In this document: in pieces, positions 1-8,215 of the stretch
How the letters are laid out: every line of letters begins with the position of its first letter
How positions within the stretch are numbered: position 1 is the first letter of the stretch
Assembly: GCF_031326225.1 (NCBI RefSeq)
Contig: NZ_CP133720.1
Coordinates: forward strand, 3,472,001-3,536,000
Length of the DNA: 64,000 nucleotides
Source: Undibacterium cyanobacteriorum
Lineage (GTDB): Bacteria; Pseudomonadota; Gammaproteobacteria; Burkholderiales; Burkholderiaceae_D
Direction: 5' to 3'
The notes under the pieces: generated by a model
What the model was told of the DNA's origin: nothing
What the model saw: only the letters and a program-made list of their open reading frames with translations
Database searches by the model: none
Made by a program: the position numbers and the translations under genes

Positions 1-412
1 TACTCGCACCACCGACGATGCGTAATTTTCTTTGCTTTGCTAAAGCCTCGCGTATTTGTTCGCGCCATGGCATCAAGTGATCTTGTGCGACAGTGGATGT
101 AGTGGGATGCTCTTGTAACTCACTTGGATCACTTACTATCGCTGGCGTCGAGACACTTAATTGCACCGAACTAGTGACTGCTTCGGTTCTTGGAGTAGCA
201 AATGTTGAATCCGATTGAGCCGACGGTGCATTATCACGCTTGGTATTTCTTTTCGTCGATTTAGGTACTCTTTTGGGGCTTGCTTGAGTTTCCGACGAGC
301 GCGTAGATACCTCAACAGCACCATTCTGCAACGCAGATGGAGGGATACTCTGCGCCGAAGCACTTTCAGCCTCTACCGTGCTTTTGACAGTCGTTCGTTT
401 GGTACGTGCCAT
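1..412 (-). CDS. glcE: Glycolate oxidase FAD-binding subunit GlcE, N-terminal part (runs off the window)
   Basis: This reading frame starts at an ATG at 412 and is still open at base 1, so only the first 137 residues are visible. The last visible part (about residues 116-137, WREQIREAL then LRIVGGAS) matches the start of GlcE proteins, where a short helix precedes the first strand of the FAD-binding fold. GlcE is one of three subunits (GlcD, GlcE, GlcF) that oxidise glycolate to glyoxylate at the membrane. It begins 22 bases after the glcD stop on the same strand, as expected for a glcDEF operon. What is odd is the front: about 115 residues rich in Ser, Thr, Pro, Lys and Arg come before the usual family start. 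No internal ATG lies close to the core start except Met114, so a start there (base 73) is an alternative. The identity rests on a short stretch plus its neighbour. Confidence 0.72.
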   Translation of the reverse strand, partial: MARTKRTTVKSTVEAESASAQSIPPSALQNGAVEVSTRSSETQASPKRVPKSTKRNTKRDNAPSAQSDSTFATPRTEAVTSSVQLSVSTPAIVSDPSELQEHPTTSTVAQDHLMPWREQIREALAKQRKLRIVGGAS

Positions 413-434
413 ATCAGATCGCCTATCAAATCTT

Positions 435-1901
435 CTAGAATCGTTCGAGGTGCGGGAACTTCAACATTCCACCAGACACATTCATACGACCATACTCAGC
501 ACATCGGTTGAGACTTGGAATGCCCTTGCCGGGGTTGAGCAATTGTTTGGGATCGAAGGCAGATTTTAAGTCGAGTAAAGTTTGCATTTCCTCAGGAGTA
601 AACTGTACGCACATGGAATTGAGTTTCTCGACGCCGACCCCATGCTCTCCCGTAATGCTGCCCCCAAGTTCAACGCAAAGCTCCAAAATCTCTGCTCCAA
701 ACATCTCTGCTTTGTGAAATGCCCCTGCTTGGTTGGCATCGAACAAAATCAAAGGGTGCAAGTTTCCATCCCCGGCGTGAAAGACATTCGCGCACAGGAG
801 TTCATATTTCTTTTCCATCTCGGTGATCGCCAACAAAACACGTGCCAAATGTTGGCGTGGAATCGTGCCATCAACACAGTAATAGTCCGGTGATATGCGT
901 CCCGCCGCTGGGAATGCATTTTTGCGGCCGGACCAATATTTCAAGCGTTCTTGCTCGCTGTATGAAACGCGCAGCTGACGAGCCCCAGAATCATTGAGAA
1001 CACCACTCATCAAGGCGATCTCTTCTTGAACCTGCACAGAACTACCATCAGCCTCGCATAGCAAAATCGCTTTCGCGTCTTGGTCGTAGCCAGCTTGGAC
1101 AAACGGCTCAACCATACGCACTGAGGTCTGGTCCATCATCTCTAAAGCTGCTGGGATCAATCCTGCTGCAATGATATTAGCCACTGCCTGACCGGCAGCT
1201 TCAACACTATCAAACGAGGCCAAAATAACCTGTGCCACGTTCGGCTTCGGCAGCAAACGTAAGGTAATTTCCGTGACGATGCCCAGCATTCCTTCAGAAC
1301 CTATCATCAACGACAACAGATCAAGCCCAGGGGCATCGAGTGCGTCTCCACCGAGTTCGAGAATCTCACCATCAATGGTCAACACCCGCGCGCCCAAAAC
1401 ATTGTGTACCGTTAATCCATACTTCAAGCAATGCACGCCGCCCGCATTCTCAGCGACATTACCACCAATGGTGCAGGCTAATTGTGAAGAAGGATCGGGC
1501 GCGTAAAAGAGTCCAGCATGCGCTGCTGCTTCGGACACGCTCACATTACGCACACCGGGCTGCACTACGGCGACGCGCTCAGTCGGGTAGATGCGTATGA
1601 TTTTTTTGAGCTTAGCGGTGGAGAGCACAATGCCATCTGGAACTGGCATCGCACCACCTGACAGCCCTGTACCCGCACCGCGCGGCACAATTGGAATTTG
1701 ATATTGCTTGCAAATCGCCAGCACCGCGAGAATTTGCTCTTCGTTTTCCGGCAAGACGACAAGACGAGGCAATTGTCGATAGGTCGTTAAGGAGTCACAT
1801 TCGTAAGGGCGAGTCTGCTCGGCGTCGGAAAGTATGCTGTGCGCAGGCAGAACTCGACGAAAGGTCTTGATTAAGTCAGCTTGTGCTATTGGATTCGTCA
1901 T
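435..1901 (-). CDS. glcD: Glycolate oxidase subunit GlcD (FAD-linked oxidase)
   Basis: The protein is the catalytic flavin subunit of glycolate oxidase, which passes electrons from glycolate to the respiratory chain. The N-terminal half carries the FAD-binding PCMH fold, with the pyrophosphate-contacting motif VPRGAGTGLSGG near residue 75 and a later GGNVAENAGG. The C-terminal half is the FAD-oxidase C domain, with HAGDGNLHP and the family ending CAEYGRM followed by a PHLERF tail. At 488 residues it is close to the usual length of about 490-500. I chose the ATG at 1901 rather than a TTG four codons upstream, because ATG is the commoner start and neither has a strong ribosome site. It is followed 22 bases on by glcE. 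D-lactate dehydrogenases of the same superfamily are the main alternative, but the GlcE neighbour favours GlcD. Confidence 0.9.
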   Translation of the reverse strand: MTNPIAQADLIKTFRRVLPAHSILSDAEQTRPYECDSLTTYRQLPRLVVLPENEEQILAVLAICKQYQIPIVPRGAGTGLSGGAMPVPDGIVLSTAKLKKIIRIYPTERVAVVQPGVRNVSVSEAAAHAGLFYAPDPSSQLACTIGGNVAENAGGVHCLKYGLTVHNVLGARVLTIDGEILELGGDALDAPGLDLLSLMIGSEGMLGIVTEITLRLLPKPNVAQVILASFDSVEAAGQAVANIIAAGLIPAALEMMDQTSVRMVEPFVQAGYDQDAKAILLCEADGSSVQVQEEIALMSGVLNDSGARQLRVSYSEQERLKYWSGRKNAFPAAGRISPDYYCVDGTIPRQHLARVLLAITEMEKKYELLCANVFHAGDGNLHPLILFDANQAGAFHKAEMFGAEILELCVELGGSITGEHGVGVEKLNSMCVQFTPEEMQTLLDLKSAFDPKQLLNPGKGIPSLNRCAEYGRMNVSGGMLKFPHLERF

Positions 1902-2229
1902 CAACTTCGCCAAACTAGGGTAAGAAACGTGAGCCGTTGGCGCATGTTCGCTGTGATCAACAATGTTGAATCGAGTGTACCGCCCTTAGCGGAGATTGTT
2001 AAGTTCTATGCGGCGCAAATGCAGCACTAATGTTGAACAAAAGCGAAACAAAGTTTGAGTAAGCCTGGTTTAAGCACATCGCCAGCAACAAGAGTAGGAA
2101 ACACGGAGTCGTGTAGGTTTCTATCTTCCAGCTATCGCAGAAATCGCGATTTGATCCAGTCGAAACAAGCAAAAAAAAGGACGCTGTAGCGTCCATTTTT
2201 TAAATAACTCTTTAAGAGCGATGTCGGTC
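1902..2229. other. Intergenic region between glcD and erpA
   Basis: About 330 bases with no credible gene. The end next to erpA holds the erpA terminator described separately. The end next to glcD should hold the glcDEF promoter, but I see no convincing -35/-10 pair. The open frames here lack family similarity and ribosome sites. Confidence 0.6.
2171..2200 (-). terminator. Rho-independent terminator of erpA
   Basis: Read on the minus strand, a 7-bp stem (GGACGCT at 2179-2185 paired with AGCGTCC at 2188-2194) is followed by a run of eight T. It lies 30 bases after the erpA stop. Confidence 0.85.
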
Positions 2230-2580
2230 TTATACTGAGAAAGAGGAACCGCATCCACAAGTTGATTGTGCGTTTGGATTCTTGATCACAAACTGAGCGC
2301 CTTCAAGATCGTCTTTGTAATCAATCTCGGCACCAACCAAATATTGATAACTCATTGCATCAATCAACAACTGCACACCATTCTTATTCATGATGGTGTC
2401 GTCTTCATTGGTCACTTCATCGAAAGTGAAACCATATTGAAAACCGGAGCATCCGCCACCCTGCACGAACACGCGCAATTTCAAATCTGGGTTTCCTTCT
2501 TCTTCGATCAATTGCGCAACTTTCGCTGCTGCACTATCAGTAAAGATGATTGGGCTTGGCATTTCAGTAACAGCGTTCAT
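2230..2580 (-). CDS. erpA: Iron-sulfur cluster insertion protein ErpA
   Basis: This A-type carrier protein delivers Fe-S clusters to target enzymes in the cytoplasm. It is 116 residues long, typical of ErpA, and has the three conserved cysteines of the HesB/IscA family: Cys44 in GGGCSGFQYG, and Cys108 and Cys110 in the C-terminal CGCG. The ending CGCGSSFSV is characteristic of ErpA rather than IscA, and no isc genes lie nearby. The start is an ATG followed by MNAVTEMPSP, with an AGGAGTC-like ribosome site just upstream (the complement of gactcct at 2584-2590). It is the last gene of a minus-strand run argC, DUF6776, bactofilin, erpA, an order seen in related betaproteobacteria, and it has its own terminator. 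Confidence 0.95.
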   Translation of the reverse strand: MNAVTEMPSPIIFTDSAAAKVAQLIEEEGNPDLKLRVFVQGGGCSGFQYGFTFDEVTNEDDTIMNKNGVQLLIDAMSYQYLVGAEIDYKDDLEGAQFVIKNPNAQSTCGCGSSFSV

Positions 2581-2636
2581 AACAGACTCCTGCGTTGATT
2601 TGTTTCAGTCCTCTATTATAGACCGGATTACTTTTT

Positions 2637-3023
2637 TTAGTTGGAAGCGGCAAGTTTCAGAACTGGCTCAGCCACTTGATCATGTGCTAACTTGCCTGAG
2701 ACAAGCGCGCCATTCATCATCTCTAAGGCTTTGTAGTGCACATCACCAGAGATCCGCGCTTTGCTTTGCAACTCGATCAAATCACTGGAAAACACCGGAC
2801 CGTTGATCACGCCATTGACCACGACGTGGCCTGCGCGCACTTCGCCATCAATCACGGCCTGCTCAGAAATTACCAAAATACTTGGCTCTCCAGCTTCGGC
2901 AACGACATTGCCTTTAACGCGACCATCAATACGTAAACCACCTTTGAAATGGACATTGCCCTCAATATGCGTGGAGGCACCAATCAAGCTATCAATCGTA
3001 CTTTTGTTCTTAGACTTAAACAT
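2637..3023 (-). CDS. Bactofilin (polymer-forming cytoskeletal protein)
   Basis: Bactofilins form nucleotide-free filaments that help position cell-wall enzymes and other complexes. The 128-residue protein shows the expected plan: a short flexible N-terminus (MFKSKNKSTIDSLIG), a core of short glycine-spaced strands typical of a right-handed beta-helix (IEGNVHFKGGLRIDGRVKGNV and following turns to about residue 110), and a short tail. A clear GAGGAG ribosome site precedes the ATG. It lies 56 bases upstream of erpA and about 110 bases downstream of the DUF6776 gene on the same strand, so cotranscription is likely. What it localises in this organism cannot be read from the sequence. Confidence 0.92.
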   Translation of the reverse strand: MFKSKNKSTIDSLIGASTHIEGNVHFKGGLRIDGRVKGNVVAEAGEPSILVISEQAVIDGEVRAGHVVVNGVINGPVFSSDLIELQSKARISGDVHYKALEMMNGALVSGKLAHDQVAEPVLKLAASN

Positions 3024-3131
3024 GCAAACTCCTCTTTTTTATTTAGAATTGTGACAGTGTTTAAACGAAAATGAGGGGTGAAATACAAGACCCTGAACAA
3101 GGGCTTGCAGATCCCATCGCCGCGCTGGTGG

Positions 3132-3854
3132 TCACAGGTTGACGGCCTGTTTCGCACGCAGCTCGCCCTTCTCCAGAACTGTCATTTGTACGCTTTTTAT
3201 GCTAGCGCCCTCGGGCAAAGTAATCTGTCCCTCGACACGTTGATAGTGTTTGAAGCTCAACTTGAGCTTGCTAGCATCACCAGATTTAGCATCTGGGAAT
3301 TCCATGATAACAGGTTTACCCGCGTGAACTAATGTCAAGCTGATATGCATCTCGCCAGAAAATTCACGCACAGCCTTACCACCTTGCATGACCAAGGCGC
3401 GGAACCGCAGCTGCCCTGGTGCAGCCATTTCAATCTTGGCGTTTTGCAAAGTAATTCCTTGCGGACGATTCGCTGATGGCATCAAACTTTCAAAGAATGC
3501 CAAATCTTCTTTAAGCTTATTATTCTCAGCCGTCAGCCCATTGATCTGGTCAGTCAATTGCTTTTGCACTGACTTTTCCATTGCTTGCTGGCTTTCGATG
3601 GTAGTGGCGCTCGCCAAGAGTTTTTCGCGCTCTTCCGTGAGAGTCGACACCTGCTCTTGCAAGCGACTCACCAATTCGGGCGAAAATTTGGGTCCAAATG
3701 CGAAGTTGCGCCCCATTTCGTAAGTCCACATCGCAATCGCACCACCGACACCGATCACGGCGGCGATGAAGGCAAACTTAATCGGCCAAGGCACATGCTG
3801 ATTAATCGTCATTTTCGACGCGACGAGGCGTCTTTTCCAAAATTTTTTAATCAT
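3132..3854 (-). CDS. DUF6776 family membrane protein with coiled coil
   Basis: A 240-residue protein of a family known mainly from betaproteobacteria, without an established function. One transmembrane segment (about residues 25-45, FAFIAAVIGVGGAIAMW) follows a basic N-terminus. A predicted coiled coil (about 60-120, rich in Glu, Gln, Leu and Lys) follows, and a beta-rich C-terminal domain, probably periplasmic, makes up the rest. Its ATG overlaps the argC stop by one base (TAATG), so the two are translationally coupled. The bactofilin follows on the same strand. A membrane protein with a coiled coil beside a bactofilin could be a scaffold partner, but that is only inference from position. 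Confidence 0.82.
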   Translation of the reverse strand: MIKKFWKRRLVASKMTINQHVPWPIKFAFIAAVIGVGGAIAMWTYEMGRNFAFGPKFSPELVSRLQEQVSTLTEEREKLLASATTIESQQAMEKSVQKQLTDQINGLTAENNKLKEDLAFFESLMPSANRPQGITLQNAKIEMAAPGQLRFRALVMQGGKAVREFSGEMHISLTLVHAGKPVIMEFPDAKSGDASKLKLSFKHYQRVEGQITLPEGASIKSVQMTVLEKGELRAKQAVNL

Positions 3855-4900
3855 TATGGATTGATCGGTACATGATTCAGACCGGTGGTCTCATCAAGCC
3901 CAAACATCAAATTCATACATTGCACCGCTTGGCCTGAGGCACCTTTCACCAAATTGTCTTGCACCACCAAGATCACCACAGTGCGGCCATTACTTGGGCG
4001 ATGCAGAGCGATGCGCAATATGTTCGAGGCGCGTGTTGAACGTGTCTCTGGATGAGAACCGAATGGCATCACGTCGACGAAGGCCTCGTCACGGTAGGCA
4101 TCTTCAAACAACTTCTGCAACTCTTCATTTGTAAGAGCCATCGCAGAATCTTTCAACTGAGCATAGAGCGTCGAATGCATGCCACGAATCATTGGTACCA
4201 AATGCGGCGTGAACAAGAGATCTACTTTTTCAGCACTGATGCGCTGCAATTGTTCGATCGTCTCCGGTGTATGGCGGTGTCCTGCCACGCCATAAGCCTT
4301 GAAACTATCACTCGTTTCGGAAAATAAGATGCCTATTTCGGCTTTACGACCGGCACCTGAAACACCCGACTTGCAATCCGCAATCAAACGATCAGCGTCA
4401 ATCAATCCTGCTTTTAACAAGGGCGCAAAACCCAATTGCATCGTCGTTGGATAACAGCCTGGATTACCAATCAAACGTGCTTTCTTGATCTGCTCACGAT
4501 TTAGCTCCGGTAAGCCGTACACTGCCTCGGACAACAGATCTTTGCAGCTGTGCTCCATGCCGTACCATTTCTCAAACTGGGCGACGTCCTGCATACGAAA
4601 ATCTGCTGCAAGATCGATGACTTTGACGCCATTTGCAAGGAGCTCTGGCGCTTGTGCCATCGCCACGCCATGCGGTGTCGCAAAAAACACCACATCACAT
4701 TGATTCAAATCGGCTTTATCAGGGGAAGAAAAACACAGATCGACGCGACCGCGTAATGATGGATACATTTGAGATACAGGAACGCCATCTTCCTTACGCG
4801 ACGTAATCGCTGTCAACTGCGCGTGAGGATGCGTCGCCAAAATACGTAATAACTCAACTCCTGTATATCCTGTGCCACCGACAATACCAATCTTGATCAT
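3854..4900 (-). CDS. argC: N-acetyl-gamma-glutamyl-phosphate reductase
   Basis: ArgC carries out the third step of arginine synthesis, the NADPH-dependent reduction of N-acetylglutamyl phosphate to the semialdehyde. The N-terminal Rossmann motif IVGGTGYTGVELLR and the catalytic cysteine in GNPGCYPTT (Cys149) are both present, and the length of 348 residues is normal for this type. I chose the ATG that gives MIKIGIVGG rather than one five codons upstream, since family members start directly at the first strand. The stop codon overlaps the start of the DUF6776 gene. No other arg gene is in the window, as is usual for dispersed arginine genes in this order. Confidence 0.95.
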   Translation of the reverse strand: MIKIGIVGGTGYTGVELLRILATHPHAQLTAITSRKEDGVPVSQMYPSLRGRVDLCFSSPDKADLNQCDVVFFATPHGVAMAQAPELLANGVKVIDLAADFRMQDVAQFEKWYGMEHSCKDLLSEAVYGLPELNREQIKKARLIGNPGCYPTTMQLGFAPLLKAGLIDADRLIADCKSGVSGAGRKAEIGILFSETSDSFKAYGVAGHRHTPETIEQLQRISAEKVDLLFTPHLVPMIRGMHSTLYAQLKDSAMALTNEELQKLFEDAYRDEAFVDVMPFGSHPETRSTRASNILRIALHRPSNGRTVVILVVQDNLVKGASGQAVQCMNLMFGLDETTGLNHVPINP

Positions 4901-5130
4901 TTTTCGATATCCCAAATTGAAACCAATACTTTGCAGAAATTTTCTTGCATTTTAACAGTCGCCGCCTGAATCCCCAATAGAACCCTGACTCAACTCAGGT
5001 AGACGCAGACGCTGTCGCGTTTCACAGGCCCGATGAAGACAAACTCAACGAACACCAGTCACGTGCAGCGATTCGCCTCACCCTGTCCTTCTAGCCTCTT
5101 GAAAAAATCAACAAACATGAAAGCAAAAAA

Positions 5131-5157
5131 AAACCGCCAACAGTGTGGCGGTTTTTT
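5131..5157 (-). terminator. Rho-independent terminator of the rplM-rpsI operon
   Basis: A 9-bp stem (AAACCGCCA at 5131-5139 with TGGCGGTTT at 5146-5154). On the minus strand the 3' arm runs into a T tract (the plus-strand A run at about 5125-5133). It lies about 40 bases past the rpsI stop. Confidence 0.85.
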
Positions 5158-5194
5158 GTTCCAGCAAAAAGCTGCAATAACAAAGGATTGCAGA

Positions 5195-5587
5195 TTAACG
5201 CTTGGAGAATTGTTTTGCGCGACGTGCTTTGCGCAAACCAACTTTTTTACGTTCAACTTCACGAGCATCACGTGTTACGTAACCTGCGTTAGACAATGCA
5301 GATTTCAAACTTGCGTCATAGTCGATCAAAGCACGTGTGATACCGTGACGAACTGCGCCGTATTGGCCGGATTCACCGCCGCCGTGTACGTTCACCATGA
5401 TATCGAATGTTTCGAGGTGGTTAGTCAACTCGAGTGGTTGACGAATAACCATCAAGCCAGTTTCACGAGAAAAGTATTCGTTTGCTGGTTTGCCGTTAAC
5501 AACGATTTTGCCGCTACCTGTTTTCAGGAATACGCGAGCAACTGCGCTCTTGCGACGGCCAGTTCCGTAGTTGTAATTACCGATCAT
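5195..5587 (-). CDS. rpsI: 30S ribosomal protein S9
   Basis: Small-subunit protein whose C-terminal tail reaches the P-site tRNA. The 130-residue sequence has the family start MIGNYNYGTGRRKSAVARVF, the central GGGxSGQxGAxRHGI loop, and the basic tail ending in SKR that contacts tRNA. It lies nine bases after rplM on the same strand, the near-universal L13-S9 pair, and is followed by a strong terminator. Confidence 0.98.
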   Translation of the reverse strand: MIGNYNYGTGRRKSAVARVFLKTGSGKIVVNGKPANEYFSRETGLMVIRQPLELTNHLETFDIMVNVHGGGESGQYGAVRHGITRALIDYDASLKSALSNAGYVTRDAREVERKKVGLRKARRAKQFSKR

Positions 5588-5596
5588 GGCTATTCC

Positions 5597-6025
5597 TTAG
5601 ATATCGAGTACTTGTGGTTGTTGAGCAGCATGTGGATGCGTTGCATCAGCATATACTTTCAACTTCTTGATCATCGCGTAACCGAGTGGGCCTTTTGGCA
5701 ACATGCCTTTAACAGCCTTCTCTAAAGCGCGGCCTGGGAAACGGGCTTGCATTTTTTGGAAGTTCGTTTCGTAGATGCCACCTGGGTATCCAGAATGACG
5801 GTAGTAAACTTTGTTCAGAGCTTTAGTACCAGTCACGCGCAATTTGGATGCGTTCACAACAACGATAAAATCGCCTGTGTCTACGTGTGGTGTAAATTCT
5901 GGTTTATGTTTGCCGCGTAAACGGAGTGCCACTTCGCTGGCAACACGTCCGAGAACTTTGTCTGTCGCGTCAATCACGAACCAGTCGCGCTGAACCTCAT
6001 GGCCCTTAGCGGAAAAGGTTTTCAT
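5597..6025 (-). CDS. rplM: 50S ribosomal protein L13
   Basis: An early-assembling large-subunit protein. The 142-residue sequence starts MKTFSAKGHEVQRDWFVIDA and contains the conserved GDFIVVVNA and YRHSGYPGG stretches and the KGMLPKGPLG motif. It is the first gene of the L13-S9 operon. A good promoter about 140 bases upstream gives a leader of about 130 bases. L13 represses its own operon in E. coli, so the leader may carry a control structure, but I could not identify one by eye. Confidence 0.98.
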   Translation of the reverse strand: MKTFSAKGHEVQRDWFVIDATDKVLGRVASEVALRLRGKHKPEFTPHVDTGDFIVVVNASKLRVTGTKALNKVYYRHSGYPGGIYETNFQKMQARFPGRALEKAVKGMLPKGPLGYAMIKKLKVYADATHPHAAQQPQVLDI

Positions 6026-6160
6026 GTTGAATCCTAATAAAAAAAGATAAAAAACACCCTGATTTTTCGGTGGTTCCGGCCCATCTTATCTCTGAAAACA
6101 GAGTAAAGTCAGCGGACGCTCCCTTGTTAAATTCTCTCTTGGGTGAACAGAGAGTCGGAA

Positions 6161-6189
6161 ACTATAGCATTTTCAATGACTTAGTGCAA
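6161..6189 (-). promoter_or_regulatory. Sigma-70 type promoter of rplM-rpsI
   Basis: On the minus strand a -35 box TTGCAC (6189-6184) is separated by exactly 17 bases from a -10 box TATAGT (6166-6161). Transcription would start near 6154. No other hexamer pair this good was seen between rplM and the hairpin at 6260. Confidence 0.7.
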
Positions 6190-6251
6190 GCATTGTTTAA
6201 ATTTTGAGCAGATTCCGGTATCACGACTATCGATTGATAGTTGCTGCGGAC

Positions 6252-6400
6252 AAAAAAAACCCGAAGTCCGGCTTCGGGGAGAAGTCACTTGGAGTGACGG
6301 AGGAGATTGCGTGAAGATTGCAAACACAGATGCCAAAAACAAAATCCACGATGCATAGTAGGACAAACACTTTCATTAAGCTAGGGAAACTTAGTGCTAT
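6252..6400 (-). ncRNA. Candidate small RNA with two hairpins and a strong terminator
   Basis: The minus strand ends in a textbook terminator: CCCGAAG (6278-6272) and CTTCGGG (6266-6260) around a 5-base loop, then eight T. Just before it is a second perfect hairpin, GTCACT/AGTGAC with a 3-base loop (6298-6284). Directly before that is CTCCTCC (6305-6299), complementary to a Shine-Dalgarno sequence. No gene lies on this strand between here and the divergent osmC at 6781, so the terminator has no coding gene to end. An exposed anti-Shine-Dalgarno motif followed by stable hairpins is a common plan for trans-acting small RNAs. The 5' end is not defined and no clear promoter was found, so the upper boundary is a guess. 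A 41-codon frame through it reads into the terminator stem and has no ribosome site. Confidence 0.4.
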
Positions 6401-6780
6401 CTGGAAAGTATCGAAATTCGCCCCCTTTCGTATCGAAAAGTGACACAAAAATCGATAAATCTCATATATTTACACGTAAAATGCGACTTTTTAACCACAC
6501 CTAGTCACTTTCATGTGAGCCCGCAAAGACGGAAATTAGTAAAATCAAAACAGATTTTATCCTACAAAACCGTCTCAACTTGCAAGTTTGCCCAAGCCTT
6601 ATTTGACGCAAGCTTTTTGCGATGTCAACGAGAACAAGAAACGCGACTTTCGTAGCTGTAGGCTCGCAGCCGTCGCTTGCAGATCGGATATCTAAACGCA
6701 CACGCTCAAAACAAATCACGCCAACAAGGTAAAATCTTCCCCATCGTGGCTTTGACGTCTTAATTCAGAAAGAGGAATAA
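6401..6780. other. Intergenic region upstream of osmC
   Basis: About 380 bases, AT-rich, without a supported gene. It must carry the osmC promoter and, if real, the promoter of the small RNA on the other strand. I could not fix either. A GAAAGAGGAATAA ribosome site sits directly before the osmC ATG. Confidence 0.5.
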
Positions 6781-7245
6781 ATGGAAACAACAGTACGCTG
6801 GACCGGTGTCGGTGGCATGAGCTTTATCGCAGAAACAGGCTCAGGACATGCCGTGATGATGGATGGCGCCCCTGAAGGTGGCGGTCATAACCGTGCACCG
6901 CGTCCCATGGAAATGGTATTACTCGGCACTGGTGGCTGCACGGCCTACGACGTGGTATTGATTCTGCGCAAAGGTAAGCAAGATGTGAGGGGCTGTGATG
7001 TCAAACTCAGCGCAGAGCGCGCCAGCACAGAACCCAAAGTGTTCACCAAGATTCACTTTCATTTCACCGTCACTGGTCGTAACCTGAAACTTGCACAGGT
7101 CGAACGTGCGATTGCATTGTCCCATGAAAAGTATTGCTCGGCCTCCATCATGCTCGCCAAGACAGCCGAAATGAGCCATAGCTTCGAGATCATCGAAGAC
7201 TCGACAATCCCTTCGGAACACGAAAAAACTACTGCGGTCGACTAA
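6781..7245 (+). CDS. OsmC/YhfA family peroxide-reducing protein
   Basis: OsmC-like proteins are small thiol-dependent peroxidases that reduce organic hydroperoxides. The 154-residue sequence has the two conserved cysteines, Cys53 in GTGGCTAYD and Cys119 in HEKYCSA, within the expected two-part alpha/beta fold. The pattern resembles the YhfA subgroup more than classical OsmC or Ohr. A good ribosome site (AGAGGAA) lies seven bases before the ATG. It stands alone, ends before a strong hairpin and faces the gene at 7388. The substrate in this organism is unknown. Confidence 0.88.
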   Translation: METTVRWTGVGGMSFIAETGSGHAVMMDGAPEGGGHNRAPRPMEMVLLGTGGCTAYDVVLILRKGKQDVRGCDVKLSAERASTEPKVFTKIHFHFTVTGRNLKLAQVERAIALSHEKYCSASIMLAKTAEMSHSFEIIEDSTIPSEHEKTTAVD

Positions 7246-7268
7246 AAGCTAAAGCTCGCAACAAAATC

Positions 7269-7316
7269 GAAACGACTCCCAAGCAAACTTATCTTCAGTT
7301 TGATGGGAGTCGTTTC
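7269..7316. terminator. Long bidirectional hairpin between convergent genes
   Basis: A 13-bp outer stem (GAAACGACTCCCA at 7269-7281 with TGGGAGTCGTTTC at 7304-7316) continues through a small internal loop into a 6-bp inner stem (CAAACT/AGTTTG). It sits 23 bases after the osmC stop and 71 bases after the stop of the convergent gene. It lacks a long T run on either side, so a role in mRNA 3'-end protection is as likely as factor-independent termination. Confidence 0.6.
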
Positions 7317-7387
7317 AATATCTGATTTTGGCGTAGGAGATACGTCCCAGATATCACGTGAAAGTATACCCAGGGGTCGAACTGAAA

Positions 7388-8167
7388 TTAAGCACTTGTG
7401 TCACGCTCAAATGCTGCGGTATAGCTCGTATAAAAGCTGCAATTGACAATCGTGATCAACCCCAACAAAGCTGGAATGATGACGAGATTAATGATCGCCG
7501 CGACCGCTGGATGGATGGCCGAAAGCACGCCCAAGACAAAGGTTGGTACCATCAAGAAAGCCAAGCACGACAACAGATACACAATAAAGGCCGAACGCAA
7601 GCGCCAAACAGTAAAGAAACTATAGAAGCAAGCTTTGATCACGCCCATTCCATGCCAAGCAATCAAATTTGGCGCATACCAAAAGCACATCAAGGCTGGC
7701 AGGTAAAACAAACGGGAGATCGCGACACTTTGAAACAGACGCCACAGCATTTGTCTCGCATACTCAACGTTTTGCGCCGCCTCTCCTTCGAATAGCTTCG
7801 GATTACTGATCAGCTCCCGAAGCAATCCGTCATCAAAAAAAGAAGCCAAGGTCATCGAAGCCGCAAAGGCGAGAAATTGCAACAAACCCAGCATGAACAA
7901 TGGCTTTTTCGCTGGCGATCTAAAAGCACTGAACAAGGCTGTCGCAACAAAGGCCTCACCCCGCTCCGTATCGCGATAAATTTGCGCAAGCCCCATTGCA
8001 AACAAAGGTGCCAGCGCAAAACTTAGCACAGGTCCCACCAAGGGTAAGGCCGCTACTACGAACGTACAAAGCATCATGCCGAAATAGGCGAACACAATTT
8101 CGAACGGCCGCTTCTTAAACAAGTCAATCGCTTGACTCAACCAATGCCAGCCCGCATTTGGACTCAT
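7388..8167 (-). CDS. BPSS1780-family polytopic membrane protein
   Basis: A 259-residue integral membrane protein of a family named after a Burkholderia gene and found across betaproteobacteria; function unknown. About six hydrophobic segments can be picked out, for example FAYFGMMLCTFVVAALPLVG near the N-terminus and LVIIPALLGLITIV near the C-terminus. The conserved front GWHWLSQAIDLFKKRP is an amphipathic cytoplasmic helix that marks the family. It lies 48 bases after thrB on the same strand and is probably the last gene of the DUF2782-thrB operon. The ATG at 8167 fits the family start. Confidence 0.85.
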   Translation of the reverse strand: MSPNAGWHWLSQAIDLFKKRPFEIVFAYFGMMLCTFVVAALPLVGPVLSFALAPLFAMGLAQIYRDTERGEAFVATALFSAFRSPAKKPLFMLGLLQFLAFAASMTLASFFDDGLLRELISNPKLFEGEAAQNVEYARQMLWRLFQSVAISRLFYLPALMCFWYAPNLIAWHGMGVIKACFYSFFTVWRLRSAFIVYLLSCLAFLMVPTFVLGVLSAIHPAVAAIINLVIIPALLGLITIVNCSFYTSYTAAFERDTSA

Positions 8168-8215
8168 GACAAACTCCCCTACAATCTTTTCTTTACTTTC
8201 ATTGCACTGGCGAAC

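Noticed and set aside
6227..6448. Small hydrophobic frame in the small RNA candidate
   Set aside because: It reads through the terminator stem and T run and lacks a ribosome site.
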